64,000 nucleotides of DNA from an uncultured Bacteroidales bacterium (GTDB taxonomy: Bacteria > Bacteroidota > Bacteroidia > Bacteroidales > UBA932), in NCBI GenBank assembly GCA_900316525.1, contig ONDF01000013.1:1-64000 (forward strand). The letters are read 5' to 3'. Both the position numbers and the translations under genes were made by a program. This document shows positions 1 through 7,941 of the stretch, piece by piece (position 1 is the first letter of the stretch; every line of letters begins with the position of its first letter). The notes below the pieces were generated by a model. That model was not told where the DNA came from and did not search any database. It saw nothing but the letters and a program-made list of their open reading frames with translations.

Positions 1-405
1 CTCGCGGTAATTCAGGATGGACTGCGCCTGTTTTTCGGAAAAGCCCAGGCGCATCAGGTCCTCCAGCGAGACGGTGTTCGGGTTGAACCGGAAGGATTCC
101 ACCCGGCGCGGGGAGGCTTTCTCCCGGATGCGGACGGCGTCCGGGCTGCGGTCCGCCGGTTTCCGGTAGTAGACCGTATCCTTTTCTTCGTCCACCGGCT
201 CCGGTTCCGCCCTGGACTCCGCTTTCGGCCGGATCCGTTCCACGATGTACACGGTGTCCGGGTGGTCGCGGTCCGCGACCAGACGCGTCACCGCCGCCTT
301 GTGGATGAACAGGGCGGTTTCGAATCCGATGATGAGGAATACGAGGGCGATGGCGCCCGTGGTGAAGCTACTCTTCAGGGTCTTCTGTCTCTTCCCCTCT
401 TCCAT
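1..405 (-). CDS. Helix-hairpin-helix (ComEA-like) protein, 3' end cut by window edge
   Basis: Partial gene of 135 codons with the C-terminus beyond base 1. Starting from the ATG at 403-405 the protein opens MEEGKRQKTLKSS, followed by one membrane-spanning helix at about residues 13-33 (TTGAIALVFLIIGF), a charged linker, and then FNPNTVSLEDLMRLGFSEKQ at about residues 108-127. That last block matches the first helix-hairpin-helix unit of ComEA-type proteins, which bind DNA non-specifically and in some bacteria serve DNA uptake. The gene overlaps the end of rsmI by 38 bases, so the two are probably co-transcribed. Family placement rests on one HhH unit plus the membrane anchor; a DNA-uptake role is inference. 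Confidence 0.75.
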   Translation of the reverse strand, partial: MEEGKRQKTLKSSFTTGAIALVFLIIGFETALFIHKAAVTRLVADRDHPDTVYIVERIRPKAESRAEPEPVDEEKDTVYYRKPADRSPDAVRIREKASPRRVESFRFNPNTVSLEDLMRLGFSEKQAQSILNYRE

Positions 406-1105
406 AACGCTTCTTCTTGACAGGTTTCACCGGCTCCGCGCCGGCCACGACGATGACGATCTCGCCTTTGGGTTCATGCTCTCGGAACCAGGCGGCGACT
501 TCCTGGAGGGTGCCTCTCCGGTGCTCCTCGTGGAGCTTGGAGATTTCGCGGGCGACGGAGCAGCGGCGTTCCGGCCCGAAGTGTTCCGCGAACTGTTCCA
601 GCGTCTTCACGAGCCGGTAGGGGGACTCGTAGAAGACCATGGTGCGGGTTTCCGCCTCGAGGGCGGTGAGGAGGGTCTGCCGGCCTTTCTTCTGCGGGAG
701 GAAGCCCTCGAAGCAGAAGCGGTCGCACGGCAGGCCGGAGGAGACGATGGCCGGGATGCAGGCCGTGGCGCCCGGGAGGGTCTGGACCTCGATCCCTTCC
801 TCCGCGCAGGTGCGGGCCAGCAGGAAGCCCGGGTCGGAGATACCGGGCGTGCCGGCGTCGCTCACCAGGGCGACGTTCAGCCCGCCCAGGATGCGCTCCT
901 TCACGAGCTGGACCGTCTGGTGTTCGTTGAACTTGTGGTGCGACTGGAGGGGGCGGCGGATGTCGTAGTGGTGGAGGAGCACCGAGCTGGTACGGGTGTC
1001 CTCCGCCAGGATGAGGTCCGCCTCCTTCAGGACCTGTACGGCCCGGAAGGTCATGTCGTCCAGGTTCCCGACCGGGGTCGGGACGATGAAAAGCTTCCCC
1101 GCCAT
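368..1105 (-). CDS. rsmI: 16S rRNA (cytidine-1402 2'-O)-methyltransferase RsmI
   Basis: A 245-residue SAM-dependent methyltransferase of the tetrapyrrole-methylase fold that 2'-O-methylates C1402 in the decoding centre of 16S rRNA. Family motifs are clear: N-terminal KLFIVPTPVGNLDDMTFRA, then ADLILAEDTRTS near residue 35, VSDAGTPGISDPG near residue 80, and a C-terminal EIVIVVAG strand. It is shorter than the roughly 286-residue E. coli enzyme but ends with a basic/acidic tail. The start codon overlaps the stop of the upstream Pro/Glu-rich gene (TGATG), which indicates translational coupling, and its 3' end overlaps the HhH gene. The identification is secure. Confidence 0.95.
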   Translation of the reverse strand: MAGKLFIVPTPVGNLDDMTFRAVQVLKEADLILAEDTRTSSVLLHHYDIRRPLQSHHKFNEHQTVQLVKERILGGLNVALVSDAGTPGISDPGFLLARTCAEEGIEVQTLPGATACIPAIVSSGLPCDRFCFEGFLPQKKGRQTLLTALEAETRTMVFYESPYRLVKTLEQFAEHFGPERRCSVAREISKLHEEHRRGTLQEVAAWFREHEPKGEIVIVVAGAEPVKPVKKKRYGRGEETEDPEE

Positions 1106-1755
1106 CAGCCCAGTTTCTTGCGGATGGCCATCATGAAGTTGTACACGATGTCGGACTTGAGGTTCCAGTCCGGGAACCGCGCCAGCAGGTAGTCCACGGC
1201 CTCGTCCAGGGATGTCAGGGCATCCAGCTCGCCGATGGTCTTGTCATACAGGGCGTAGTCCTCCTTGAACAGGGTGCCGATGAACAGGGCCCGGTCGTAC
1301 ATCGAGATGCCGCTCCGGATGTGCTTCACCGAAAGCCCCGGCTTGTCCAGCCGCCAAGGCAGCCGCTCCGTTTCCGGATGCGGCGCGGGCGCGGGCTTGG
1401 GCTCAGGCTCGGGTTCGGGTTCCGGCCCTTCGACAGGCTCAGGGACCGGAACGGGCTCTTCGGCTGCTTCGACAGGCTCCGCAACCGGCTCCGCAACCGG
1501 TTCGGGAACCGGCTCTTCGGCCGGCTCGATAACCGGAATCTCCTCGACCACCGGCTCGGGTTCGACCACGGGTTCGGGCTCCGGAAGGTCGGAGACGCCG
1601 ATTTCCATGTCGGTGAAGTCCGACTCCTCGACGGGTTCCTCCGCGGGGAGCTGCCGGAGGGCTTCCAGCTTGTTTTCGAACTGGAGAACCTTCTCCTTGA
1701 GCGCGGCGAGTTCGGCTTCGAGTTCCCGCAAGATTTCTGTTCTATTATTCTCCAT
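1105..1755 (-). CDS. Acidic Pro/Glu-rich protein with N-terminal coiled coil, unknown function
   Basis: A 216-residue protein in three parts. Residues 1-37 are a predicted coiled coil rich in Leu, Glu and Lys. Residues 40-125 are low-complexity Pro-Glu-Val repeats (units like [11 protein letters not shown]). Residues 130-216 form a compact domain beginning [20 protein letters not shown] and containing [20 protein letters not shown]. No signal peptide is visible. It is the first gene of an operon with rsmI and the HhH gene, with a promoter at 1786-1793. Two short dispersed repeats (1427-1447 and 1466-1488) lie inside the low-complexity part and encode PEPVEG and AEPVEA. The C-terminal domain is the only part likely to have a defined fold; I do not recognise a function. 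Confidence 0.8.
   Translation of the reverse strand: MENNRTEILRELEAELAALKEKVLQFENKLEALRQLPAEEPVEESDFTDMEIGVSDLPEPEPVVEPEPVVEEIPVIEPAEEPVPEPVAEPVAEPVEAAEEPVPVPEPVEGPEPEPEPEPKPAPAPHPETERLPWRLDKPGLSVKHIRSGISMYDRALFIGTLFKEDYALYDKTIGELDALTSLDEAVDYLLARFPDWNLKSDIVYNFMMAIRKKLG
1427..1488. repeat. Two copies of the CTTCGACAGGCTC short repeat inside a gene
   Basis: CCTTCGACAGGCTCAGGGAC at 1427-1446 and GCTTCGACAGGCTCCGCAAC at 1466-1485 share CTTCGACAGGCTC. The same motif with A for G (CTTCGACAAGCTCAG) recurs at 45113 and 45440. Both copies here read through in frame within the Pro/Glu-rich protein. Confidence 0.8.
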
Positions 1756-1762
1756 AAATGAC

Positions 1763-1770
1763 TATCTTTG
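1763..1770 (+). promoter_or_regulatory. Promoter -7 box of tdk
   Basis: TATCTTTG fits the Bacteroidota primary-sigma -7 consensus TAnnTTTG and lies 28 bases before the tdk start. The upstream -33 box is weak. Confidence 0.6.
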
Positions 1771-1785
1771 CATAAGTCAACCTAA

Positions 1786-1793
1786 CAAAGTTA
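1786..1793 (-). promoter_or_regulatory. Promoter -7 box of the Pro/Glu-rich gene-rsmI operon
   Basis: On the minus strand this reads TAACTTTG, 30 bases before the ATG at 1755, with TTTG 21 bases further upstream inside the tdk start. It lies downstream of the tdk -7 box, so the two promoter cores face each other. Confidence 0.55.
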
Positions 1794-1798
1794 AGGAA

Positions 1799-2377
1799 AT
1801 GTTTTTGGAAAACACAAAAAAATCGGGCAGCATCGAGGTCATCTGCGGCTCGATGTTCTCCGGCAAGACGGAGGAACTGATCCGGAGGCTCAAGCGGGCC
1901 CAGTTCGCCAAGCAGAAAATCGCCACGTTCAAGCCCACCATCGACAAGCGCTACTCGGACCTGGACGTGGTCTCGCACGACTCCCACAGCATTTCCTGCA
2001 CCCCCATCAAGACCCCTGCCCGGATGCTCCAGATCGATCCGGACATCGAGGTCGTCGGCATCGACGAGGCCCAGTTCTTCGATGACAGCATCATCAGCGT
2101 GTGCCAGGAACTCGCCGGCCGGGGCGTCCGCGTGATCATCGCCGGCCTGGACACGGACTTCCTCGGGAAGCCCTTCGGCCCCATGCCCGGCCTGATGGCC
2201 ATCGCCGAGGACGTCCAGAAGGTCCATGCCATCTGCGTCCGCTGCGGCTCCCTCGCGAACCATTCGCACCGCCTCTCCGCCAGCAAGAAACTGGTCGTCC
2301 TGGGCGAGAAGGATACCTACGAACCCCTCTGCCGCGACTGCTACAACAAGGCGGTCCAGGAGGACAAGGAAGCGTGA
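1799..2377 (+). CDS. tdk: Thymidine kinase (type II, TK1-like)
   Basis: A 192-residue cytosolic enzyme that phosphorylates thymidine with ATP for dTTP salvage. The P-loop [14 protein letters not shown] is at residues 17-30, the catalytic/Mg site [12 protein letters not shown] near residue 85, the lasso-type sequence [15 protein letters not shown] follows, and there are two zinc-binding Cys pairs (CVRCG and CRDC). The ATG at 1799 was chosen because it follows the promoter at 1763-1770 and gives the family's usual N-terminus; a longer frame extends upstream but is antisense to the preceding gene. A hairpin terminator follows. Single-gene unit. Confidence 0.96.
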   Translation: MFLENTKKSGSIEVICGSMFSGKTEELIRRLKRAQFAKQKIATFKPTIDKRYSDLDVVSHDSHSISCTPIKTPARMLQIDPDIEVVGIDEAQFFDDSIISVCQELAGRGVRVIIAGLDTDFLGKPFGPMPGLMAIAEDVQKVHAICVRCGSLANHSHRLSASKKLVVLGEKDTYEPLCRDCYNKAVQEDKEA

Positions 2378-2395
2378 CGCGCCTGGAATAAAAAA

Positions 2396-2430
2396 GAAGA
2401 AGGACAGCTCGTCAGGGCTGTCCTTCTTTC
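2396..2430 (+). terminator. Rho-independent terminator after tdk
   Basis: GAAGGACAGC pairs with GCTGTCCTTC around a 7-8 base loop, ending in TTCTTTC. It lies 19 bases after the tdk stop. Confidence 0.75.
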
Positions 2431-2449
2431 GTGTTCCGCGGCCTTGCCG

Positions 2450-2809
2450 TCAGATGATATCGTAGTCTGTGAAAGCGTAGTGCCCGGTACGCGTGTCGAA
2501 AACGACGGAGTAGTTTTCATCCCGCAGGTATTTCCCGCTGATTTCATCGTAGATGGCGAGATGCAGCACGGCGGACGTGAAAGTGTCGTCGACGTGCTTG
2601 GTCAGGCTGATGAAAATGTCTTCCAGGTCGTACTCGGTGAGGGACTTGCGGTGAAAGTTTTCAAAGTGCGCCGGGCCGACAGGAATCACGGTGGCGTCGG
2701 GATAGAAAAGCGTAGCATCGGCGTCGACCGACAGGTTCACGTCGAAGTGGCAGGCGCTCGTGGCAAAGAGCGCGCAGACCAGCGAAAGGAGGGCAAGGAC
2801 GCGTTTCAT
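2450..2809 (-). CDS. Small exported protein, probable lipoprotein, co-transcribed with recA
   Basis: A 119-residue protein of unknown function. The N-terminus MKRVLALLSLVCALFATSAC is a signal sequence ending in a possible lipobox Cys at residue 20 (TSAC, an imperfect match). The mature part is about 100 residues, mostly predicted beta strand, with many Asp and aromatic residues (FDTRTGHYAFTDYDII at the end). It starts 8 bases after the recA stop on the same strand and has no separate promoter box I can see, so it is likely expressed with recA. I do not recognise the family; nothing in it suggests a DNA-repair role. Confidence 0.75.
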   Translation of the reverse strand: MKRVLALLSLVCALFATSACHFDVNLSVDADATLFYPDATVIPVGPAHFENFHRKSLTEYDLEDIFISLTKHVDDTFTSAVLHLAIYDEISGKYLRDENYSVVFDTRTGHYAFTDYDII

Positions 2810-2817
2810 AGGCCGGA

Positions 2818-3852
2818 TCAGTCTTCGACGTTGTCCAGGGCGGCCCGGATCTTGGCCTCGATCTCGTCGGCGAGTTCGGGGTTGTCCTGGAGGAGCTTCT
2901 TGACGGCTTCGCGGCCCTGCGCGAGCTTCTGGTCGTTGTAGCTGAACCAGGAGCCGGACTTGGCGATGATGCCGAGTTCCACGCCCAGGTCCACGAGCTC
3001 GCTCGTGTGGGAGATGCCTTCGCCGAAGACGATGTCGAATTCCGCCTTCTTGAAAGGCGGGGCCATCTTGTTCTTCACGACCTTCACCTTCACGTGGTTG
3101 CCGAGGGCTTCCTCGCCGTCCTTGATCTGGGTGGTGCGCCGGATGTCCAGGCGGACGGAGGCGTAGAACTTCAGGGCGTTGCCGCCGGTCGTGGTCTCGG
3201 GGTTGCCGAACATGATGCCGATCTTCTCGCGGAGCTGGTTGATGAAGATGCAGCAGGTGTTCGTCTTGGAGATGTTCGCGGTGAGCTTGCGGAGGGCCTG
3301 GGACATCAGGCGGGCCTGGAGGCCGACCTTGTTCTCGCCCATCTCGCCTTCGATTTCCGCTTTCGGAGTCAGGGCGGCGACCGAGTCGATCACGACGATG
3401 TCGATGGCGCCGCTCCGGATGAGGTTGTCTGCGATCTCGAGCGCCTGCTCGCCGTTGTCGGGCTGCGAGATCAGGAGGGTTTCGAGGTCCACGCCCAGGG
3501 CCTTCGCATAGGTCCTGTCGAAGGCGTGTTCCGCGTCGATGATGGCGGCGATGCCCCCGGCCTTCTGCGCCTGGGCGATCGCGTGGACGGCGAGGGTGGT
3601 CTTACCGCTGGATTCGGGGCCGTAGATCTCGATGATCCTTCCTTTCGGGTAGCCGCCGATTCCGAGCGCGTGGTCCAGGGCGATGGACCCGCTCGGGATG
3701 ACCTGCGCCGCATCCCATTCTGGCTGATCTCCCAACTTCATGATGGTACCTTTCCCGTAATCCTTCTCGATCTTGTCGATCGTCGCCTGCAATGCCTTCA
3801 GTTTGGCGGCATTGACTTCCGCACCGGTCTTTTCTTCTACTGCTTTAGCCAT
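2818..3852 (-). CDS. recA: Recombinase RecA
   Basis: A 344-residue RecA protein, the ATP-dependent strand-exchange protein of homologous recombination and the SOS co-protease. Walker [11 protein letters not shown] is near residue 79, Walker [11 protein letters not shown] near residue 155, the L2/ATP-cap region [18 protein letters not shown] near residue 225, and [19 protein letters not shown] just before it. The length is typical of Bacteroidota. It has its own promoter (3899-3928) and a 46-base leader. recX is not adjacent; it lies 3.6 kb away on the other strand. No SOS-type operator was recognisable upstream. Confidence 0.98.
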   Translation of the reverse strand: MAKAVEEKTGAEVNAAKLKALQATIDKIEKDYGKGTIMKLGDQPEWDAAQVIPSGSIALDHALGIGGYPKGRIIEIYGPESSGKTTLAVHAIAQAQKAGGIAAIIDAEHAFDRTYAKALGVDLETLLISQPDNGEQALEIADNLIRSGAIDIVVIDSVAALTPKAEIEGEMGENKVGLQARLMSQALRKLTANISKTNTCCIFINQLREKIGIMFGNPETTTGGNALKFYASVRLDIRRTTQIKDGEEALGNHVKVKVVKNKMAPPFKKAEFDIVFGEGISHTSELVDLGVELGIIAKSGSWFSYNDQKLAQGREAVKKLLQDNPELADEIEAKIRAALDNVED

Positions 3853-3898
3853 AATGTTGTTTGTTTTTCGTTTCCCGGGCGCTTCGGCCCGATTGGTA

Positions 3899-3928
3899 CA
3901 AAGTTAGGAAATAAAATGGTAAAACAAA
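3899..3928 (-). promoter_or_regulatory. recA promoter
   Basis: On the minus strand, TTTG (3925-3928), an 18-base spacer and TAACTTTG (3899-3906). This is a full match to the Bacteroidota -33/-7 pattern. Confidence 0.75.
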
Positions 3929-4008
3929 GGGGAAATCAAGGCCCTTGTCCGTTTCCGCGTGCAAAGATCGGCCCATTTTGTGCCAGATTACGGTACATAC
4001 AAAGAGTC

Positions 4009-4040
4009 TTTGTTATATTCTTGCAAAAATGTTAAATTTG
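4009..4040 (+). promoter_or_regulatory. rlmN operon promoter, nearly leaderless
   Basis: TTTG at 4009-4012, a 20-base spacer, and TAAATTTG at 4033-4040. Only 8 bases separate the -7 box from the rlmN ATG at 4049, so the mRNA probably starts at or within a few bases of the start codon. Confidence 0.7.
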
Positions 4041-4048
4041 TAGACCTT

Positions 4049-5077
4049 ATGGAAAAGACCAGGCTCCTCGGAAAAACGCCCGCCGAACTCAAGGAAATCG
4101 CCCTTGCGGCCGGGCTGCCGGGATTCACGGGCGGGCAGATTGCCCAGTGGATCTACGGCAAGCGCGTGCGCTCCATCGCGGAAATGACGAACATTTCCAA
4201 GGCGGGGCGCGAGCGGCTGGAGGAGCGGTACGAGGTGGGCGTCGCCCTCCCGCTGGACAAGGCGGAGTCCGTCGACGGCACCTGCAAATACCTTTTCCCC
4301 GTGAACGGCGATCCCGGCAACGCCGTGGAGGCCGTCATGATTCCCGACGGGGACCGCAAGACCCTGTGCGTGTCCTCCCAGGCCGGCTGCAAGATGGGCT
4401 GCAAGTTCTGCATGACGGGCCGCCAGGGCTTCCACGGGAGCCTTTCCGCGGCCGACATCCTCTCCCAGTTCTTCGGCATCGACGAGGCGGCGGAACTCAC
4501 GAACACCGTGTTCATGGGCATGGGCGAGCCCTTGGACAACTGGGAGGAAGTGAAGCGCGCCATCAAGGTGCTCACCGCGGACTGGGGGTTCGCCTGGAGC
4601 CCCAAGCGCATCACCCTCTCCACCATCGGCGTCCTGCCCAACCTGAAGCGTTTCCTGGACGAGTGCAAGTGCCACCTGGCCGTCAGTCTCCACAACCCCT
4701 TCCCGGAGGAGCGCTTCGCCCTCATGCCCGTTCAGAAGGCCTATCCCATCCAGGACGTCATCGCCTTGATCCGTCAATATGATTTCACCGGCCAGCGCCG
4801 CGTGAGCTTCGAATACACGATGTTCGCCGGGCACAACGACACGCCCCGGCACGCCGACGCCCTCCTGCGCCTGCTGCACGGCCTGGAGTGCCGCGTGAAC
4901 CTCATCCGGTTCCATCAGATCCCGGATTTTCCGTACGGCACCAGCCCGCAGGCCGCGATGGAGGCCTTCCGCGACCGCCTCGCCCGGGGCGGGGTCACCG
5001 CCACCATCCGCGCGTCCCGGGGCGAGGACATCTTCGCCGCCTGCGGCCTGCTGGCCGGGCAGCACAACCACGCTTAG
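4049..5077 (+). CDS. rlmN: Dual-specificity 23S rRNA A2503 / tRNA A37 C2-methyltransferase RlmN
   Basis: A 342-residue radical-SAM enzyme that methylates C2 of A2503 in 23S rRNA and A37 in some tRNAs. The [4Fe-4S] motif CKMGCKFC gives Cys114, Cys118 and Cys121. The GMGEPLDNW motif and the C-terminal AACGLL Cys, which forms the methyl-carrying intermediate, are present. The ATG at 4049 follows its promoter closely; earlier in-frame codons lie in the promoter. The patatin gene begins 4 bases after the stop, and recX, the M64 peptidase and the phosphatase fusion follow with almost no gaps, so this is probably the head of a five-gene operon. Confidence 0.96.
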   Translation: MEKTRLLGKTPAELKEIALAAGLPGFTGGQIAQWIYGKRVRSIAEMTNISKAGRERLEERYEVGVALPLDKAESVDGTCKYLFPVNGDPGNAVEAVMIPDGDRKTLCVSSQAGCKMGCKFCMTGRQGFHGSLSAADILSQFFGIDEAAELTNTVFMGMGEPLDNWEEVKRAIKVLTADWGFAWSPKRITLSTIGVLPNLKRFLDECKCHLAVSLHNPFPEERFALMPVQKAYPIQDVIALIRQYDFTGQRRVSFEYTMFAGHNDTPRHADALLRLLHGLECRVNLIRFHQIPDFPYGTSPQAAMEAFRDRLARGGVTATIRASRGEDIFAACGLLAGQHNHA

Positions 5078-5081
5078 TACC

Positions 5082-7475
5082 ATGAAGAGATATCTGCTTC
5101 TCCTGTTCCTGTTCGCTTCCGCGGTCCTGTCGGCGCAGACCACCACGTCCGCCGGCTTCGGCCTGGACCCGTCCGACGAGAAGGCCGTCGCCGAGATGAA
5201 GGCCCGGATGGACAAGATCCGCAAGCACCGGCCTACGCTGGCCCTCGTCCTGAGCGGCGGCGGCGCCAAGGGCGCGGCCACCGTGGGCGCGCTCAAGTAC
5301 CTGGAACAGTACAAGTTCCCGGTGGACATGGTCGTGGGAACGAGCATCGGCGGCCTCATCGGCGGCGTCTACGCGATGGGCTACACCCCCGATTTCCTGG
5401 ACTCCCTGATGCGGAACATCGACTGGGACCGCACGATGAGCGACCGGATCGACTGGGAATACATCCCTTACGGCCGCCGGCGGTACAAGGAGCGGTTCGC
5501 CCTGTCCATCCCGTTCTTCTACAGCGCCAAGGATTACCAGAACCAGCTCCAGGAAGATATCCGGTACGCCAATCCCACGGACGGCAAGCTGCATCTCGCA
5601 GCCGGCGACGACCAGGCCGAGGGCATGAAGCTTCAGCGCCTGATGAGCAGCCTCCCGTCCGGCTACATCTTCGGCCAGAACGTCCAATACCTCATCTCCA
5701 GCCTCACCCCGGGCTATGCCGATTCCACGGACTTCCTCCGGCTGCCGGTCCCGTTCGCCTGCGTGGCGACGGATGTCGTCTCCGGCCGGGCGAAGGTCTG
5801 GCACAACGGCAGCCTCAACACGGCGATGCGCTCCACGATGTCCATCCCGGGCTTCTTCTCCCCGGTCCGCACCCGCGGTATGGTGCTCGTGGACGGCGGC
5901 ATGCGCAACAACTTCCCGGTGGACCTCGCCCGGCAGATGGGCGCCGACATCGTCATCGGCGTGGACCTCTCCGACTCCAAGTCGGGCTATGAGGAGATCC
6001 ACAACATCGCCGACATCCTCTGGCGCGGCATCGACATGTTCGCCGAGGATTCCTTCGAGCGGAACATCCGCAACGTGGACGTGCGCATCAAGCCGGACCT
6101 CACCGGCTACGGGATGATGAGCTTCGACGCCGTGGCCATCGACACGATGCTCAACCGCGGCTACAAGGCCGCCGAGGAGATGAAGGAGGAACTGGACGCC
6201 GTCCGCCGCTGGGTGGGGACCGACACCCTCCGGTACGCCGGTCCGAAGGCCATCGACATCGACCGGACCCCTGTCCTCATCGACAGCATCGAGATCCTGG
6301 GCGTCTCCGGCAAGGAAGCGGACTACCTGCGGGCGAAACTGAAGGTCCATGCGGGTGACCGGGTCTCCCGCGACGACGTGGAGGACGCCCTGAACACCAT
6401 CTTCGGCAAAGGTTCCTACGAGTATGTCAGCTACGACATGCTGGGCAAGGAGGAGCCGTTCCACTTGAGGATCAACTGCAAGCGCGGCCCGAAGCACCTG
6501 CTGGGCGTGGGCTTCCGGCTGGATACGGAGGACCTCGTGTCCCTGCTGCTGAACGTGGGCCTGAACACGACGGCCATGCGCGGCTCGTCCCTGGACCTGA
6601 CCGCCCGGGTGGGCGCGAACCCGTACCTGGACGTGCACTATGCCTACGAGACGCCCAAGTGGCCTACCTTCAACGTCCGGGCGGACCTCCGCTGGACGGA
6701 CCACAACAACTTCCTGATGGGGGAGAACCGCTTCAACGTCGCATACCTGACCTCCACGCAGGAGGTCTATGCCTCCAACATGGAATGGTCGAACTTCGAC
6801 GTGAAGGGCGGCCTGCGGAACACCTACTTCAACATCGCGCACCTGCTGGCGAGCGACGTGATCGGCGACTATGACCGCTCCCTGTGGAAGATGGACTATC
6901 CGGGCGTGTTCATCGACGGAACCGCCTACACGCTGGACGACGGCTATTTCCCGCGCCAGGGCTTCTCCGCGCACCTGCGCTACGACCTTGTCTCCCGCAT
7001 GTTCGACGGCCCCGACTATCCGGGCTTCTTCGGCATCGTCTCGGGCTCGGGCCAGATGCCCGTCCCCATCGGCCGGCGCTTCACCCTGTCGATGATGGGC
7101 GGTTTCCGCTTCATCTTCGGTGACGACATCCCGATCCCGTTCGCGAACGTCCTCGGCGGCGAGATGGCCGGACGCTACGTGGACCACCAGCTGCCGTTCA
7201 TCGGCATCAACAACGCCGCGTTCCGGCGCAACAACCTGGTCGTCCTCCGCTCGGATCTCCGCTACGAGATCTTCCGCAACAACTACATCACCGCGGCCTT
7301 CAACTACTCCCGCGACTTCTTCAGCTTCCGCCAGTTCGAAACCGGCGAGAACCTCTACGGCTTCGGCCTGGGCTATGCCTACGACACCGTCGTGGGCCCG
7401 TTCAAGGCCCTCGTCCACTGGTCTTCGATGACCCGCAAGGTGGGCGCCTACCTGTCCCTCGGCTTCGATTTCTAG
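5082..7475 (+). CDS. Patatin-like phospholipase with outer-membrane surface-antigen (BamA-type) C-terminus
   Basis: A 797-residue exported protein. A signal peptide (about residues 1-19, ending VLSAQ) is followed by a patatin domain: oxyanion loop GGGAKGA near residue 59, nucleophile elbow GTSIGG with Ser88, and the DGG dyad with Asp271. Residues about 395-465 look like one POTRA-type unit, and the rest is a repetitive beta-strand region ending in YLSLGFDF, an aromatic-terminal outer-membrane signature. Such PlpD-like proteins are lipases anchored in or displayed by a 16-strand barrel. It is coupled to rlmN and recX; the substrate cannot be read from sequence. Confidence 0.88.
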   Translation: MKRYLLLLFLFASAVLSAQTTTSAGFGLDPSDEKAVAEMKARMDKIRKHRPTLALVLSGGGAKGAATVGALKYLEQYKFPVDMVVGTSIGGLIGGVYAMGYTPDFLDSLMRNIDWDRTMSDRIDWEYIPYGRRRYKERFALSIPFFYSAKDYQNQLQEDIRYANPTDGKLHLAAGDDQAEGMKLQRLMSSLPSGYIFGQNVQYLISSLTPGYADSTDFLRLPVPFACVATDVVSGRAKVWHNGSLNTAMRSTMSIPGFFSPVRTRGMVLVDGGMRNNFPVDLARQMGADIVIGVDLSDSKSGYEEIHNIADILWRGIDMFAEDSFERNIRNVDVRIKPDLTGYGMMSFDAVAIDTMLNRGYKAAEEMKEELDAVRRWVGTDTLRYAGPKAIDIDRTPVLIDSIEILGVSGKEADYLRAKLKVHAGDRVSRDDVEDALNTIFGKGSYEYVSYDMLGKEEPFHLRINCKRGPKHLLGVGFRLDTEDLVSLLLNVGLNTTAMRGSSLDLTARVGANPYLDVHYAYETPKWPTFNVRADLRWTDHNNFLMGENRFNVAYLTSTQEVYASNMEWSNFDVKGGLRNTYFNIAHLLASDVIGDYDRSLWKMDYPGVFIDGTAYTLDDGYFPRQGFSAHLRYDLVSRMFDGPDYPGFFGIVSGSGQMPVPIGRRFTLSMMGGFRFIFGDDIPIPFANVLGGEMAGRYVDHQLPFIGINNAAFRRNNLVVLRSDLRYEIFRNNYITAAFNYSRDFFSFRQFETGENLYGFGLGYAYDTVVGPFKALVHWSSMTRKVGAYLSLGFDF

Positions 7476-7479
7476 GCCC

Positions 7480-7941
7480 ATGGAAGAGAAGAAGGTCCTC
7501 GAACGGCTGCAGCGCCAGTGCGCGAGGATGGAGTACTGCGTCTCCGACATCCGCCGCAAGGCCCTGAAGGCGATGGAAGGCGACGAGGTCGCCGCCGAAA
7601 GGATCGTCGCTTCGCTGGTCAAGGACCGCTTCGTCGACGACCGGCGCTACGCCGCCGCCTTCGCCCGCGAGAAATCCGCCCTGCAGGGCTGGGGAACGGT
7701 GAAAATCCGCTTCCAGCTCCGCGGGAAAGGCGTTTCCGACGAGATCGTCACCGAGGCCCTGCAGGAGATCGACCCTGCGAAGGCGGCCTCGAAACTGGAT
7801 AAACTGGCTGCGGAGAGATACCGCGTCCTCAAGGACGATCCCCAGTGCCGCCTGAAACTCCTGAAGGCGCTGCTTTCCCGGGGATACGGCTATGACGAGG
7901 TGGAGGCTGCCGTCAAACGTGTCATGCAAAACCAAGACTGA
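7480..7941 (+). CDS. recX: Regulatory protein RecX
   Basis: A 153-residue protein of three tandem three-helix RecX repeats, which binds RecA filaments and restrains recombinase and co-protease activity. Typical elements are CSDIRRKAL near residue 20, LVKDRFVDDRRYAAAFAR at about residues 46-63, and LRGKGVSDEIVTEAL near residue 80. It begins 4 bases after the patatin gene and its TGA overlaps the next ATG (TGATG). It is 3.6 kb from recA, on the opposite strand and in a different operon, so it would not follow recA transcription directly. Confidence 0.9.
   Translation: MEEKKVLERLQRQCARMEYCVSDIRRKALKAMEGDEVAAERIVASLVKDRFVDDRRYAAAFAREKSALQGWGTVKIRFQLRGKGVSDEIVTEALQEIDPAKAASKLDKLAAERYRVLKDDPQCRLKLLKALLSRGYGYDEVEAAVKRVMQNQD

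Noticed and set aside
1380..1600. Apparent tandem DNA repeat or CRISPR-like array
   Set aside because: The periodicity comes from Pro-Glu-Val codons in a low-complexity protein; there are no regular spacers or cas genes.
4995..7622. 875-codon minus-strand open frame opposite the patatin gene
   Set aside because: It is antisense to a gene with clear patatin motifs, its protein is a mix of Val/Asp/Gly/Arg runs with no motifs, and long antisense frames are expected at this GC content.
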